From assembly GCF_014201675.1 (NCBI RefSeq), contig NZ_JACHEZ010000009.1, forward strand, positions 49,207 through 113,206: a DNA stretch of 64,000 nt. The letters are read 5' to 3'. The notes beneath the pieces are model-generated. The model saw nothing but the letters and a program-made list of their open reading frames with translations. It searched no databases and had not been told where the DNA came from. Positions 1 to 10,481 of this stretch are shown here, piece by piece (positions within the stretch are counted from its first letter, which is position 1; every line of letters starts with the position of its first letter). The stretch comes from Oceanithermus desulfurans. Lineage in GTDB: Bacteria; Deinococcota; Deinococci; Deinococcales; Marinithermaceae. The position numbers were made by a program, and so were the translations under genes.

Positions 1-850
1 AGAACGCCAGGGCCACCGCGAAGAGCGCGAAGGCCACGCTGGCCGCGGGCTCGGCCCACTTGCGCCAGTAGGCCGTGGCCTCGGCGTGGTAGGGCCGGCC
101 GAACTTCTTGTACTCGACGATGCGGCGGCGCAGCTCGGCCAGCGGCAGGTCTGCCGGCTTGGTCGGCGGGCTCACGGCCAGGTCCTCGAGCGGCAGCAGC
201 CCCCGTTCGAACTCGGTGATCGTGCGCGGCCGCGAGCCGTCGAAGGTCACGCGCATCCCCGCGTCGAGCACCAGCCGCCCCGGCTCGAAGCGGCCGCGCT
301 TGGCCGTCAGCACCTCGCCCTCCGAGAGCACCCGCACGTCGCCGAACCCCTGCCCGTCCACCTGGCCCACGTAGATCGTGCGGCCGTAGGCGTCGCGGAA
401 GAAGGTCCCCGGCTGCAAAAGCGCCCGCGGCTTGGCCAGGATCGCCTGGCGCAGCACCTGGTTGGCCCGCTGCAGCTCGCGCGGCACCCAGCTCTCGCCG
501 GCCACGAAGCCCACGAGCGCCAGCAGCACCCCGAAGCCGACGAGCACCCCGAGCACCCGCTCCCGCGGGATCCCCGAGGCGAGCAGCACCTTGAGCTCCG
601 AGTCCTCGGCCATGCGGCTGAGCGCCAGCAGCAACGCGAACAGGTAGGCGATGGGCAGCCCCCGCACCAGCGCCTCGGGTACCCGGTGAGCCAGGTACTG
701 CCCGATCGAGAGCGGGTCGGCGCCGCGCGCCAAAAGCGGCGCCAGCACCTCGAAGAGCACCCCGCCGAGCAACAGCAGGACGACGACGGCCAGCCCCCCG
801 AGCAGGTAGGCCCCCACCTCGCGCAGCAGGTAGCGGCTCAGGGTGTTCAC
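1..850 (-). CDS. LptF/LptG-family permease, partial (cut by window edge)
   Basis: Starts at a GTG at 850, overlapping the stop of the upstream permease by 4 bp (GTGA), and runs off the window; about 283 codons are visible. An N-terminal membrane segment rich in Leu/Val is followed by the SRMAEDSELKVLLASGIP stretch typical of YjgP/YjgQ (LptF/LptG) permeases, then a periplasmic beta-jellyroll-like part (residues ~110-240), then the beginning of the second membrane half. LptF and LptG form the membrane part of the ABC machine that extracts lipopolysaccharide from the inner membrane in Gram-negatives. Thermaceae have an outer membrane but no classical LPS, so the substrate here is open. Tight coupling with the neighbour suggests the two form a heterodimer. 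The 3' end was not seen. Confidence 0.85.
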   Translation of the reverse strand, partial: MNTLSRYLLREVGAYLLGGLAVVVLLLLGGVLFEVLAPLLARGADPLSIGQYLAHRVPEALVRGLPIAYLFALLLALSRMAEDSELKVLLASGIPRERVLGVLVGFGVLLALVGFVAGESWVPRELQRANQVLRQAILAKPRALLQPGTFFRDAYGRTIYVGQVDGQGFGDVRVLSEGEVLTAKRGRFEPGRLVLDAGMRVTFDGSRPRTITEFERGLLPLEDLAVSPPTKPADLPLAELRRRIVEYKKFGRPYHAEATAYWRKWAEPAASVAFALFAVALAF

Positions 851-1854
851 AAAAGCCTCCGGGTGCCCGCGAGGGCCAGCGCGAAGTAGACCACGTCGGC
901 CAGCCAGGCGCCGTAAGGCCCCACCACCGCGAACCGCGCCAGCTGCGCCGCCAGCGTCCAGAGTACGTAGTAGCCGAAGATCAGCAGCACCACGGCCACG
1001 AAGGCCCAGGCGGCCTCCCGCAGCGAGAGCCCCACCACCGCCGCCAGCCAGGCCAGCGCGATCACCCCCACGGCGTCGGCGTGCCGGCGCTGCAGCGGGA
1101 AGCGCGCTTGGGGGTCCACCTTGGCCAGCTCGCGCAGCTCGGCCATGGGCAGCGACTCGTAGGTGGTCTTTTTCTCCACGAAGCGCGAGGGGAACGGGAG
1201 CGGGATGGTGTCCCAGAACTCGGGGCGCGCCCCCGGAGACGTCTTCCAGGCGTTCTTGAGCACCCAGTTGGCGTCCTTCCAGACGCCCTCTTCGGCGCTC
1301 CAGACCGTGCCGTCGGGGGTGACCACCCGCACCCCCTGAAGGCGGCCGCCCCCGGCGTCGTCGGGGTAGACGCGGCGGGCGTAGTAGACCCCGAGCCCCG
1401 GGGGGGCGTAGGCTGCGTTGGTGAGCACGCCGCTGGGGGCGTGGCCGTAGTAGATCTCGTAGATCAGATCATCGTAGCGTGCCTGGGCCTCGGGCTTGAC
1501 CCAGCCGGCGTTGACCCAGGCGATTCCCGCCACGAAGACGGCCAGACCCAGCACCGGCCAGAGCAGCCGCACCGGCGCGATGCCCGCAGCGTAGACGGCC
1601 TTGAGCTCGGAGTCGCGGATCCAGCGGGCCAGCGCCACCAGCACCGCGAAGACGAGGCCCAGCGGCAGCGCCACCCCCAGGGTGTAGGGCATGCGGTAGA
1701 GCACCAGCTCGCCGACCTGGGTCCAGGTGGTGCCGCGGCTGAGGAAGACCCCCGAGAGCGACGAGAGCAGGTCGGTGGTCACGAGCCCGATGAAGAGCAG
1801 GGTTCCCAGCAGGTAGGGCGTCAGGATCTCGCGCAGCAGGTAGCGCTGGAGCAC
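847..1854 (-). CDS. LptF/LptG-family permease
   Basis: 335 residues, slightly short for the YjgP/YjgQ family. Membrane segments lie near residues 12-32, 50-75 and 95-115, and a second block of three lies near 245-335; a soluble periplasmic domain sits between. The conserved ARWIRDSELKAVYAAGI segment after the second membrane helix marks the family. The start is a GTG at 1854, preceded by a perfect TATAAT with a 6-bp gap, so the message should be leaderless. It is the first gene of a two-gene operon with the downstream permease (GTGA overlap). Probable role: inner-membrane half of a lipid or envelope-glycolipid extraction transporter; the true substrate is unknown in an organism without LPS. 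Confidence 0.85.
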   Translation of the reverse strand: MLQRYLLREILTPYLLGTLLFIGLVTTDLLSSLSGVFLSRGTTWTQVGELVLYRMPYTLGVALPLGLVFAVLVALARWIRDSELKAVYAAGIAPVRLLWPVLGLAVFVAGIAWVNAGWVKPEAQARYDDLIYEIYYGHAPSGVLTNAAYAPPGLGVYYARRVYPDDAGGGRLQGVRVVTPDGTVWSAEEGVWKDANWVLKNAWKTSPGARPEFWDTIPLPFPSRFVEKKTTYESLPMAELRELAKVDPQARFPLQRRHADAVGVIALAWLAAVVGLSLREAAWAFVAVVLLIFGYYVLWTLAAQLARFAVVGPYGAWLADVVYFALALAGTRRLL

Positions 1855-1860
1855 GAAAAA

Positions 1861-1866
1861 ATTATA
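1861..1866 (-). promoter_or_regulatory. -10 element of leaderless lptF/G-like operon
   Basis: TATAAT on the minus strand, 6 bp upstream of the GTG start at 1854, no Shine-Dalgarno sequence between. This is the best match among a series of -10/start arrangements in the window that predict leaderless transcripts. Confidence 0.6.
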
Positions 1867-1941
1867 GGCAGCCAGGGCATGAGAAAGCGCCGGAACCGGC
1901 TTGGAGAAAATAAAAACATAAGCGGGCCGCAGCCCGCTCGT

Positions 1942-2018
1942 TGGTGCGCCCGGCAGGAATCGAACCTGCGGCCTAGCGCTTAGGAGGCGCTTGCTCTATC
2001 CGACTGAGCTACGGGCGC
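1942..2018 (-). tRNA. tRNA-Arg (anticodon CCT)
   Basis: Read on the minus strand: a 7-bp acceptor stem GCGCCCG/CGGGCGC, a D arm with AGCTCAGTCGGATAGAGC, anticodon stem AGCGC/GCGCT enclosing loop CTCCTAA (anticodon CCT), a T arm containing GGTTCGATTCC, discriminator A and an encoded CCA end. It decodes AGG. Confidence 0.95.
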
Positions 2019-2091
2019 CCGCGTGAAAATTGTAGCACGCATCAAAACATTGCTAAGGCACCGCACATGAACACGTATTTTAAACTTAAAC

Positions 2092-2130
2092 TTGACAAGC
2101 ATATTTTTTTTTTTTTTTTTGATATATTAT
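2092..2130 (+). promoter_or_regulatory. Promoter with a 17-T homopolymer in the spacer
   Basis: A consensus -35 TTGACA at 2092-2097 is followed by 17 consecutive T (2104-2120) and an AT-rich -10-like TATATT at 2123-2128. The present spacer is 25 bp, far over the 17-bp optimum; eight fewer T would make a near-ideal promoter. The tract is unique in the window. It could tune expression of the gene at 2172 by slipped-strand length change. Confidence 0.5.
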
Positions 2131-2171
2131 TTCCAGTCCCGGCCGGGCTACAAAGCAGCAAGGAGGTATTT

Positions 2172-2807
2172 ATGGGCAGGAACAACGCGCAGGTTCAAGG
2201 CAAAAGAGCTCAACGGCACCTAGAAGATCAGAAGGGGGAATACCGTGCCACCATCGTCCATACAGTAGGTTCCGCCATGCCCATTGTGCGTACTCCAATG
2301 GGCGATGAAAAACCACTCACGGCTGGTGACCCGCTGGCGCGTGGAGATCGAGTTGAGAGCAACGGTAGTTACGTTGAGCTGCGCGGGCCCGACGGCGAGA
2401 TCTACCGGCTGGGGCCGAATTCGGAGTTCGAGTGGGTGCCAGTTCCCCAGGTAGGATTCGAGCCCCTATACTACGGAAGGGTCTTCATCGTAACCGCGAA
2501 CGGCAAGTACCGCACAAGCTGCTACATCCGGAAAATTTCCTCGGCTTATATCGAGAACCTTAATGAGCGTGATGATGCTTTTTACGCTCTCTACGACGAC
2601 ATGCTGATCTTCGAGTACGACGAGGCCGGACAGTACTTCGATATCGTCACTGTACCCAGGGGGCATGTAGCTGTACTGCGCCACGATCCGCAGAAACCCA
2701 TGCGTAGCCGCTATTCCGTAACGTCCTTGCAACCATTTTCGGACGAAGAACTAAACCGCATTCTCAATGAGTTTTCTAAACCCTCGATCTGGTACAATCT
2801 AAGCTAA
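2172..2807 (+). CDS. FecR-like beta-domain protein of unknown role
   Basis: About 211 residues from the ATG at 2172, which has a strong AGGAGG 6 bp upstream; an upstream in-frame ATG at 2067 would read through the T17 tract and is rejected. The part around residues 45-80 (GDPLARGDRVESNGSYVELR... YRLGPNSEFEW) matches the FecR-type fold in which a polymer-like surface is set by alternating Gly/Asp turns. No signal peptide or membrane segment is seen. Codon use is clearly less GC-rich than in the flanking genes, suggesting recent acquisition. It precedes an ABC exporter on the same strand, separated by a perfect 30-bp palindrome. Exact function unknown. Confidence 0.6.
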   Translation: MGRNNAQVQGKRAQRHLEDQKGEYRATIVHTVGSAMPIVRTPMGDEKPLTAGDPLARGDRVESNGSYVELRGPDGEIYRLGPNSEFEWVPVPQVGFEPLYYGRVFIVTANGKYRTSCYIRKISSAYIENLNERDDAFYALYDDMLIFEYDEAGQYFDIVTVPRGHVAVLRHDPQKPMRSRYSVTSLQPFSDEELNRILNEFSKPSIWYNLS

Positions 2808-2814
2808 CTCGCTT

Positions 2815-2844
2815 CCCACTGGGAGCCCATGGGCTCCCAGTGGG
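2815..2844. terminator. Perfect 30-bp palindrome between FecR-like gene and ABC exporter
   Basis: A 15-bp arm beginning CCCACTGGGAG and its exact complement meet with no loop base. There is no T tail on either strand. It lies 8 bp after the stop of the upstream gene, so it may act as a terminator or processing hairpin, or an operator for the exporter. It contains the in-frame ATG at 2829. Confidence 0.45.
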
Positions 2845-2864
2845 TCAAAGGTTGGGTTCGTACT

Positions 2865-4616
2865 ATGCGCGACTCCGTTTGCAAGGTCCTCTACGCCCTC
2901 AAACTCGTCTACCGGTCCGCCCCCGGGCTGGCCATGGCCTTGTTCGCCGTGGTGCTCGTTCAAGCCCTCGTGCCCGGACTCAGCGTCTGGGCCGTAAAGG
3001 GACTGGTGAACGCGGTCGTCGCTTCCAGCCCCGACAGCTGGATTTACTGGGGGGCGTTCTGGCTGCTGGTGCTGCTGATCGATCAGGTCATGGGTCCGGT
3101 TTCGGCCATGGTGCAGGGCAACCTGAACGAGCGCCTGACCGCCTCCCTGAACACGCGGTTGATGTCGAAGGTGAACCGCTTCGAGGACCTGCTCCCCTTC
3201 GAGGACGAAGCCTTCTACGACCGGCTCAACCTTTTGCGGGAACAAGCCTCCTACCAGCCCACCAACCTGATCATCTTCCTGACCGCGGCGCTGCGGGAAG
3301 GGCTCACCCTGATCCCGTTGCTGATCGTAACCGGGAGCCTTGCCTGGTGGTTGCCTTTGCTACTCCTCCTTGCGGTGACACCGCACGCCTGGGTCTCGTT
3401 CAAACTGCAACGCGCGGTATGGGAGACCTTGAGTGCCACCAACCCGGAAGCACGGCGCATGGACTACGCTTCGAACCTGCTGCTCGACCCCCAGTACGCA
3501 AAGGAGCACCGCCTCTTCAGGAGCGGCAACTTCTGGATCGAGTTCTACCTGGAACGGTTCAACCGGCTCCACTCGGCCATGCGGCGCCAGCGGAGCAAGC
3601 AGCTCGTGGGGAACATGGCCTTCGTCGCCGTGAGCCTGCTCGGGGTTGCGGTGGCGCTGTGGGGCCTCTTCCAGCGACGGCTAAGCGCCGGGGACATGGC
3701 GATGTTCCTGGCCACCCTCGGGTACATGCAGCAAAACCTTACCCTGCTGGTCTCCGATGCGAGCATGCTCTACGAGTCCTTGCTCTATTTCGATGAGGTG
3801 CGCGCCTTCCTCGAAGAAGCGCCGCGCACCGTAGCGGGGAAGGGCCGCGTCCTCAAGCTCGCGGGTCCGCCCGAGCTTTCCTTCGAGTCGGTGGGCTTTA
3901 GCTATCCGGACGGCCGGCGCGCTCTCGACGGCATCGACCTGCACATCCGGCCCGGCGAACTCGTTGGCCTGGTTGGCGAAAACGGAGCCGGCAAAACCAC
4001 GTTGGTCAAGCTGCTTCTGCGCTTCTACGAACCTAGCGAGGGGCGCATAACCGTCAACGGTACCGACCTGAGCGAGATCGAGGTGGTGTCCTGGCGGCGT
4101 CACATCGCGGCGGTGTTTCAGGACTACGGAAAGTACGCGCTGGAGCTCGGGAAGAACGTGTCCATCGCCGACCACGAGCGGCTCGAGGACGAGCCGGGCA
4201 TCCTTCAGGCGTTGCGGCAGGCGCAGGCCGAGGATCTGCTCGAAAAGCTCCCGCAGGGTCTGCGTACGCAGCTCACCAAGGAGTTTGGCGGCACGGAGCT
4301 TTCCGGGGGCGAGTGGCAGAAGGTGGCGCTCGCGCGCGGCTTTTTCCGGTTCGAAGCACCGCTGGTCGTGCTGGACGAGCCCACCGCCGCCCTGGACCCC
4401 CTGGCCGAAGTGCGGCTCTACGAACAGTTCGCGAAGATCGCCCAGGGGCGCACCGCGATCATGGTCAGCCACCGGTTGGCGTCGGTGCGGCACGCCGATC
4501 GGATCGTGGTCCTCGACCAGGGGCGCGTGGTGGAATCGGGGACCCATCAGGAGCTGCTGGAGCGAAGGGGTGTCTACGCCGAGATGTGGGAGGCGCAGAG
4601 CGCCTGGTACGGCTGA
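2865..4616 (+). CDS. ABC exporter, fused permease and ATPase
   Basis: About 583 residues from the ATG at 2865; the longer start at 2829 lies inside the palindrome and is less likely. Residues ~20-310 form a six-helix type I exporter membrane domain. The ATPase domain (~330-580) has Walker A GENGAGKTTLV, Q-loop FQDYGKYALELG, signature LSGGEWQK, Walker B LVVLDEPTAALD and the switch histidine VSHRL. The EWQK version of the signature and the KYALELGKNV segment resemble exporters of lantibiotic/peptide or lipid type. It probably works as a homodimer in the inner membrane. The substrate cannot be read from sequence; the small FecR-like protein upstream may be a partner. Confidence 0.85.
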   Translation: MRDSVCKVLYALKLVYRSAPGLAMALFAVVLVQALVPGLSVWAVKGLVNAVVASSPDSWIYWGAFWLLVLLIDQVMGPVSAMVQGNLNERLTASLNTRLMSKVNRFEDLLPFEDEAFYDRLNLLREQASYQPTNLIIFLTAALREGLTLIPLLIVTGSLAWWLPLLLLLAVTPHAWVSFKLQRAVWETLSATNPEARRMDYASNLLLDPQYAKEHRLFRSGNFWIEFYLERFNRLHSAMRRQRSKQLVGNMAFVAVSLLGVAVALWGLFQRRLSAGDMAMFLATLGYMQQNLTLLVSDASMLYESLLYFDEVRAFLEEAPRTVAGKGRVLKLAGPPELSFESVGFSYPDGRRALDGIDLHIRPGELVGLVGENGAGKTTLVKLLLRFYEPSEGRITVNGTDLSEIEVVSWRRHIAAVFQDYGKYALELGKNVSIADHERLEDEPGILQALRQAQAEDLLEKLPQGLRTQLTKEFGGTELSGGEWQKVALARGFFRFEAPLVVLDEPTAALDPLAEVRLYEQFAKIAQGRTAIMVSHRLASVRHADRIVVLDQGRVVESGTHQELLERRGVYAEMWEAQSAWYG

Positions 4617-4645
4617 TTGTCTGTCTGGCTAGGGGTTAGGCCCCT

Positions 4646-4975
4646 TCAGAAGCTGAGGATTTGGAAGCCCTCGTCCACCGCGCGCACCAGGTCGGCGCCG
4701 ACGTAGGTCACCTCGAACCCCGGCAGCTCGAGCGGAGCGCCGCTGGTCTCCAGGATCCGCCGGCAGACGAGGGGAACGATCCCGCGCTCCGACAGTACGG
4801 TCAGGGCTTCGTCGAAATCAGGGTCCTGCGCGAGCGGGACCCGCACTCCGTCGGCAAGAAACACGACCCGCACCTCGGCCCCTTGGTCGTGGGCCACCCG
4901 GGCGAAGGTCAGGCCCGAACGCACCTTGAGCTTTTCCGTCGGTCCGCTGTTGACGAGCACCAGGATCTTGGCCAT
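4646..4975 (-). CDS. DsrE/DsrF-like small protein
   Basis: 109 residues with the Rossmann-like pattern of the DsrE family: MAKILVLVNSGPTEKLKVRSG at the start, then VRVVFLADGV, then a C-terminal VTYVGADLVRAVDEGFQ strand-helix. A single cysteine (VPLVCRR, residue ~71) sits near the usual active-cysteine position. Relatives carry persulfide sulfur or act as small sulfur-relay subunits; others have no known role. Leaderless start: TACGAT lies 6 bp before the ATG. It stands alone between two unrelated genes. Function beyond family membership is inference. Confidence 0.65.
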   Translation of the reverse strand: MAKILVLVNSGPTEKLKVRSGLTFARVAHDQGAEVRVVFLADGVRVPLAQDPDFDEALTVLSERGIVPLVCRRILETSGAPLELPGFEVTYVGADLVRAVDEGFQILSF

Positions 4976-5057
4976 ACCCGAATCGTACCCGATGGGTTAC
5001 CTAACTTATTTTATGTAATAATTTCGGGTTGCTCGGCGCTGCGCTCACCGGGCAACT

Positions 5058-6895
5058 TCACCGTCCGTGGCAAGCCGCAAAGTCCGGGTCCACGATCTTG
5101 GCGGGGTCGGGCACGCCCCAGCCGGTCTCCTCGTTCCAGCCCTCGCCGGGGGCGGCGGGGTCGTAGTTCGACGACGCGGCCTTGAGGCAGTCGTAGACCA
5201 TGGTGTAGAGGTCAGGGGTGCCCCACAGGCCGCGGTAGGGGTCGCCGTGCCAGACCTCGTTGGAGTAGAGGTAGAGCCCGATCAGGCCGGCGAGGCGGTG
5301 GCTGGCCTGCGAGGTCCAGGGGACCGGCTCGAAGCCGTAGAGGTCGGCGAGGAAGCCCGCGGGGACGTGGAACTGCCCGGGCACGACGAAGTCCTGGCGC
5401 TCGACCAGCCAGTCGGTGTTGGGGTTGTCGCCGTAGGCGGAGACCCAGGACCGCGCCCAGATGGGCCCGCTCCAGTCGGTCGAGCCGTCGTCGCCCTCCG
5501 CCGGGATCATCGAGAAGATCGCGGAGCCGGCGGAGATGGCGTCGGGGCAGGCGGCGGGGGCCCGAGGTAAGGGAGGTTGTTGCCACCCGCCAGTACGGCG
5601 ACCTGGCCGCGGGCGCGGGCGTCGGCGAGGGCGTTGCAGTCTCCCAGGACGGGCGGCCCGCCACCCGCGGCCACGACGATGGGGGTGCGGCCGGGCCAGG
5701 TGAAGGTGTCGCTGCCCAAGCTGAGCGTTCCCGTGAGGGCGTAGTCCGTGGCCGTACTGTTCAGGAGCGCGCCGTAGAACGCGCTGTCCTCCGGCCCCGC
5801 CCGCATTGGAATCCACTTGACCGCGTTCTTGAAGAGGCCGGCGATGCCGTAGCCGTCGTTCCAGGTGCCCCCGGTGGCCATGGCCACGATGTTGCCGTGG
5901 CACTTGTCGCTGTAGGCGTCGATGGCGTCGCTACCCGAGGAGCAGATCGCCTGCCCCTGCTGCGAGACGTTCAGGAAGTTGGGCGGGTAGCCGGGCGCGG
6001 CCATGTTGTCGAGGTCGAGGCTGAAACCCAGGCTGAGCCACCAGTCCATGGGGGCGAAGGCGCCGGTGACGTCGGGGCGCAGGGCGTAGGGCATCGTCTC
6101 CACCTGGGGGTAGGGGGTGGTGACGTCGAAGTCACGGCTCCAGAAGATGCGGGCGTCGGGGCCGCCGGTGTCGGGGGCGACGACGTAGACGGGGTCGCAG
6201 CCGTCCGGAAGCCGCACCCAGGCCTCTTCGAGGCCCCAGGCCCAGACGAGCGGGCGGTCGGGGCCCACCGGGGGGAGCGTGCCCGACTTGATGAAGCCCC
6301 CCAGGTCGTACTGGAAGTAGGTGTCGGGCACCGGGGCGTAACGCCAGTACCCGGGGTCGTCGGGGAGGCCGGGGCCGGGTACGCCGCAGGTGGCGCCGCT
6401 CACGTCGACGACACGCAGGGTGACCTCGCCGGTCCTGGGGGTGGGGGCGTGCACGGTGAAGCGCAGCCGGTAGTCGCCGGCGGGCGCGTCCGGGGCCAGC
6501 TCGAGGCGGACGGCGTAGGTCCAGGCGTCGAGCCACATCGGCAGGCCGCTGTAGTCGGTGAGGTAGACGACGCCTTCAGCCGACCAGCCGGTGATCCAGG
6601 GCGGAGGGTCGTCGAGGGTTACGCGGACCCTTTGGTCATACACGGCCGAAAAGAAACCGCTCCAGTCGAGGTCCCCGGATACGTCCCGTCGCGGCTCGGG
6701 GACGATGGAGAGCCAGACCTCGGTCCAGCCGCCGGGGCGCACCGCAAAGGGGCGGTCGATCATGAAGAGGGGGTGGACCGAGAAGTTGACGTCGGGGACG
6801 GGGGCCCCACCGCCGCCGCCGGGCGGTTGGGGCCCGGGGCAGGCGGTGAGGAGGAGGGTGAAGGATAGTAAAAGGGTGGGTATAAGCCAACGCAT
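5058..6895 (-). pseudogene. Divergent subtilase-like lipoprotein, interrupted by a frameshift
   Basis: A lipoprotein signal (LLLSFTLLLTAC) starts the protein at 6895; a Gly/Pro linker and an immunoglobulin-like region (~30-160) follow. The protease-like part shows subtilase (S8) landmarks in order: Asp in SGSDAIDAY, His in KCHGNIVAMATGG, Asn in VAVLAGGNNLPYLGP, then DAISAGSAIF, Ser in PWTSQASHRLAGLIGL, and the closing GWGVPDPAKIVD. The first frame stops being meaningful at ~5560, where the C-run in GGGCCCCCGCC switches the reading frame; one added C joins it to the frame that carries the serine and the C-terminus (ending 5058). This is either a real lesion, a programmed/slippage site, or a sequencing error. 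If repaired, it would be an about 610-residue exported protease-like lipoprotein. Only motifs support the protease call. Confidence 0.6.
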
Positions 6896-6942
6896 CGTTA
6901 GGTAACAATCTAAAATGGAACGACCCTCGCTTCAAGAAAAAG

Positions 6943-6968
6943 CGAACAGGCCCTTGCAGGCCTGTTCG
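6943..6968 (-). terminator. Terminator of tRNA-Pro
   Basis: Inverted repeat CGAACAGGCC / GGCCTGTTCG with a 6-base loop, followed on the minus strand by a run of five T. It starts 4 bp beyond the CCA end of the tRNA. Confidence 0.8.
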
Positions 6969-6971
6969 TAC

Positions 6972-7048
<77 letters not shown>

Positions 7049-7106
7049 CAGCGTCCCTTAGTTTAGCCGGGGGCAAAACCCTTGTCAACGAAGCCCCCGC
7101 CGCGGT

Positions 7107-8462
7107 TCAGTTGAGCAGCCGCCCCTTGAGCGCCAGTTCGCGGGCGCGGTCGGCGTAGCCGCGCAGCGTCTCGCGCCACTCGTCGCTCGGGGGCAGGTAG
7201 GGCAGCAGCCGCTCGGCCAGCTCGGCCACCTCGGCGGGGTTGGGATAGCCCGACTGCGCCAGCACGTCCACGATCATCTCGGTGGCCGTCACCCAGTCGC
7301 GGTCGCCCTCGCGCGCCGCCGCCGCGGCGGCGCGGTAGTGCGCCAGCGCCTCGTCCCAGGCCCCCACGTCGTAGGCGCGGTTGCCCAGGATCAGGTGGGC
7401 CGCCGGCACCGTACCCAGCTCGAGCGCCCGGCGCGCCGCCTCGTCGGCGGCGGCGCCGTCGCCCAGCCGGTAGTAGGCCTCGGCCAGGTCGGCGAGGGCG
7501 TGCGCCCGATGGGGGTAGGCCTCGTCGCTCGCGACCTTGCGCAGCAAGGCCTCGGCGCGGATTAGGTCGCCGTGGTCGAGCTCGAACAGCCCCCACTCGT
7601 GCCAGACGAAGGGCAGGTCGCCGGCCGCGGCGCGCTTCTCGGCGTCCTGGTAGGCCGCGCGCGCGGCCTCGAGGCGGCCGCTCTGCTGGTGCACCTGGGC
7701 CCGCACCATCGCGGTGCCGTGCGATAGCCCGGCCCCCGCCGCCTCCAGCCCTTCGGCCTGCACGATCTCCTCGGCGGCGCGCTCGGGGTTCCCCAGCAGG
7801 AGCTCGACCCGCGCCCGCAGGTAGCGGTAGGTCGCGCGGTCGGAAAGCTCCCCCTCGCCGAGCAGGGGCTCCGCCTCGGCCAACAGCGCCTGCGCGCGCT
7901 CCGCAGCCTCGGTTTCCAGCCAAAGCGCCGCGGCGTCGAGCAGGCTCCATAGCCGCTCCTTGCCGTACGAACGCGCGGCCGCCCGCTCGTGGGCCCGGGC
8001 CGCGTCGTCGAGCCGCCCCAGCGACTCGTGGACCCGGCCGGAAAGCGCCCAGGCCCGCGCCTCCAAAAAGGGGGGCAGCGCCTCAGGATCGGGCAGGGCC
8101 GCCAGCGCCGCCTCCATGCGTCCCAGGTAGGCCAGGCCCTGGGCGACGTGGTAGGCCGCACGCGGTTGCTCCACCTCTGGCGGCTCCACCGCCTGGCCGG
8201 TCAGCGCCTCCAGCTCGAAGCGCAGCGCGGCGTAGCGCTCGTTGCGCGCGGCCGCGGACCAGCGCGCCTCCGCCTCGTCGAGGGCCGCCCGCCAGGCCTC
8301 GGCCTCGGCCTCGCCGTAGAGGCTGTAGAACTCGGCCAGGTCCACGAGGGCCTCGGCCGCGCGCGCCGCGGTGGTGAAACGGCGCTCGGCCGCCGCGACG
8401 AGGGCGTCGTAGGCGCGGTCGTACTCGCCCTGGTGTAACCATTCCTCGATACGGGGCGTCAC
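7107..8462 (-). CDS. TPR-repeat protein
   Basis: About 451 residues from the GTG at 8462, which has TATGCT 6 bp upstream (leaderless); an ATG nine codons earlier lies upstream of that -10 and is rejected. The protein is a continuous array of helix-turn-helix pairs of TPR type, with repeated Ala-rich patterns such as ALVAAAERRFTTAARAAEALVDLAE and ARRALELGTVPAAHLILGNRAYDVGAWDEALAHYRAAAA. No enzyme motif, signal peptide or membrane helix is visible. TPR arrays scaffold protein-protein contacts. It is monocistronic, between tRNA-Pro and the divergent ftsH gene. Partner unknown. Confidence 0.75.
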   Translation of the reverse strand: MTPRIEEWLHQGEYDRAYDALVAAAERRFTTAARAAEALVDLAEFYSLYGEAEAEAWRAALDEAEARWSAAARNERYAALRFELEALTGQAVEPPEVEQPRAAYHVAQGLAYLGRMEAALAALPDPEALPPFLEARAWALSGRVHESLGRLDDAARAHERAAARSYGKERLWSLLDAAALWLETEAAERAQALLAEAEPLLGEGELSDRATYRYLRARVELLLGNPERAAEEIVQAEGLEAAGAGLSHGTAMVRAQVHQQSGRLEAARAAYQDAEKRAAAGDLPFVWHEWGLFELDHGDLIRAEALLRKVASDEAYPHRAHALADLAEAYYRLGDGAAADEAARRALELGTVPAAHLILGNRAYDVGAWDEALAHYRAAAAAAREGDRDWVTATEMIVDVLAQSGYPNPAEVAELAERLLPYLPPSDEWRETLRGYADRARELALKGRLLN

Positions 8463-8560
8463 GCCCAAAGCATAGCACGCCCGCCTCAAGACCCTCTCAG
8501 CCGCCGTTCGTATAAACTGTTAGGGCTCAGGGCGCGCGCCGCCCGGAAGCGGAGGTCGCT

Positions 8561-10417
<1,857 letters not shown>

Positions 10418-10481
10418 ACCCGGCACCGACCTCCGCGGCGGGGGGGGGCCGCGCTTGCGCTCCTTCCGCACTTGCGCAACT

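Noticed and set aside
2829..2864. ATG at 2829 as start of the ABC exporter
   Set aside because: Lies inside a perfect palindrome and adds residues without family support; the ATG at 2865 fits better.
4993..6906. GTTACCTAAC at 4993-5002 and its inverse at 6897-6906 flanking the subtilase gene
   Set aside because: Only 10 bp, no target duplication and no transposase; chance match is likely.
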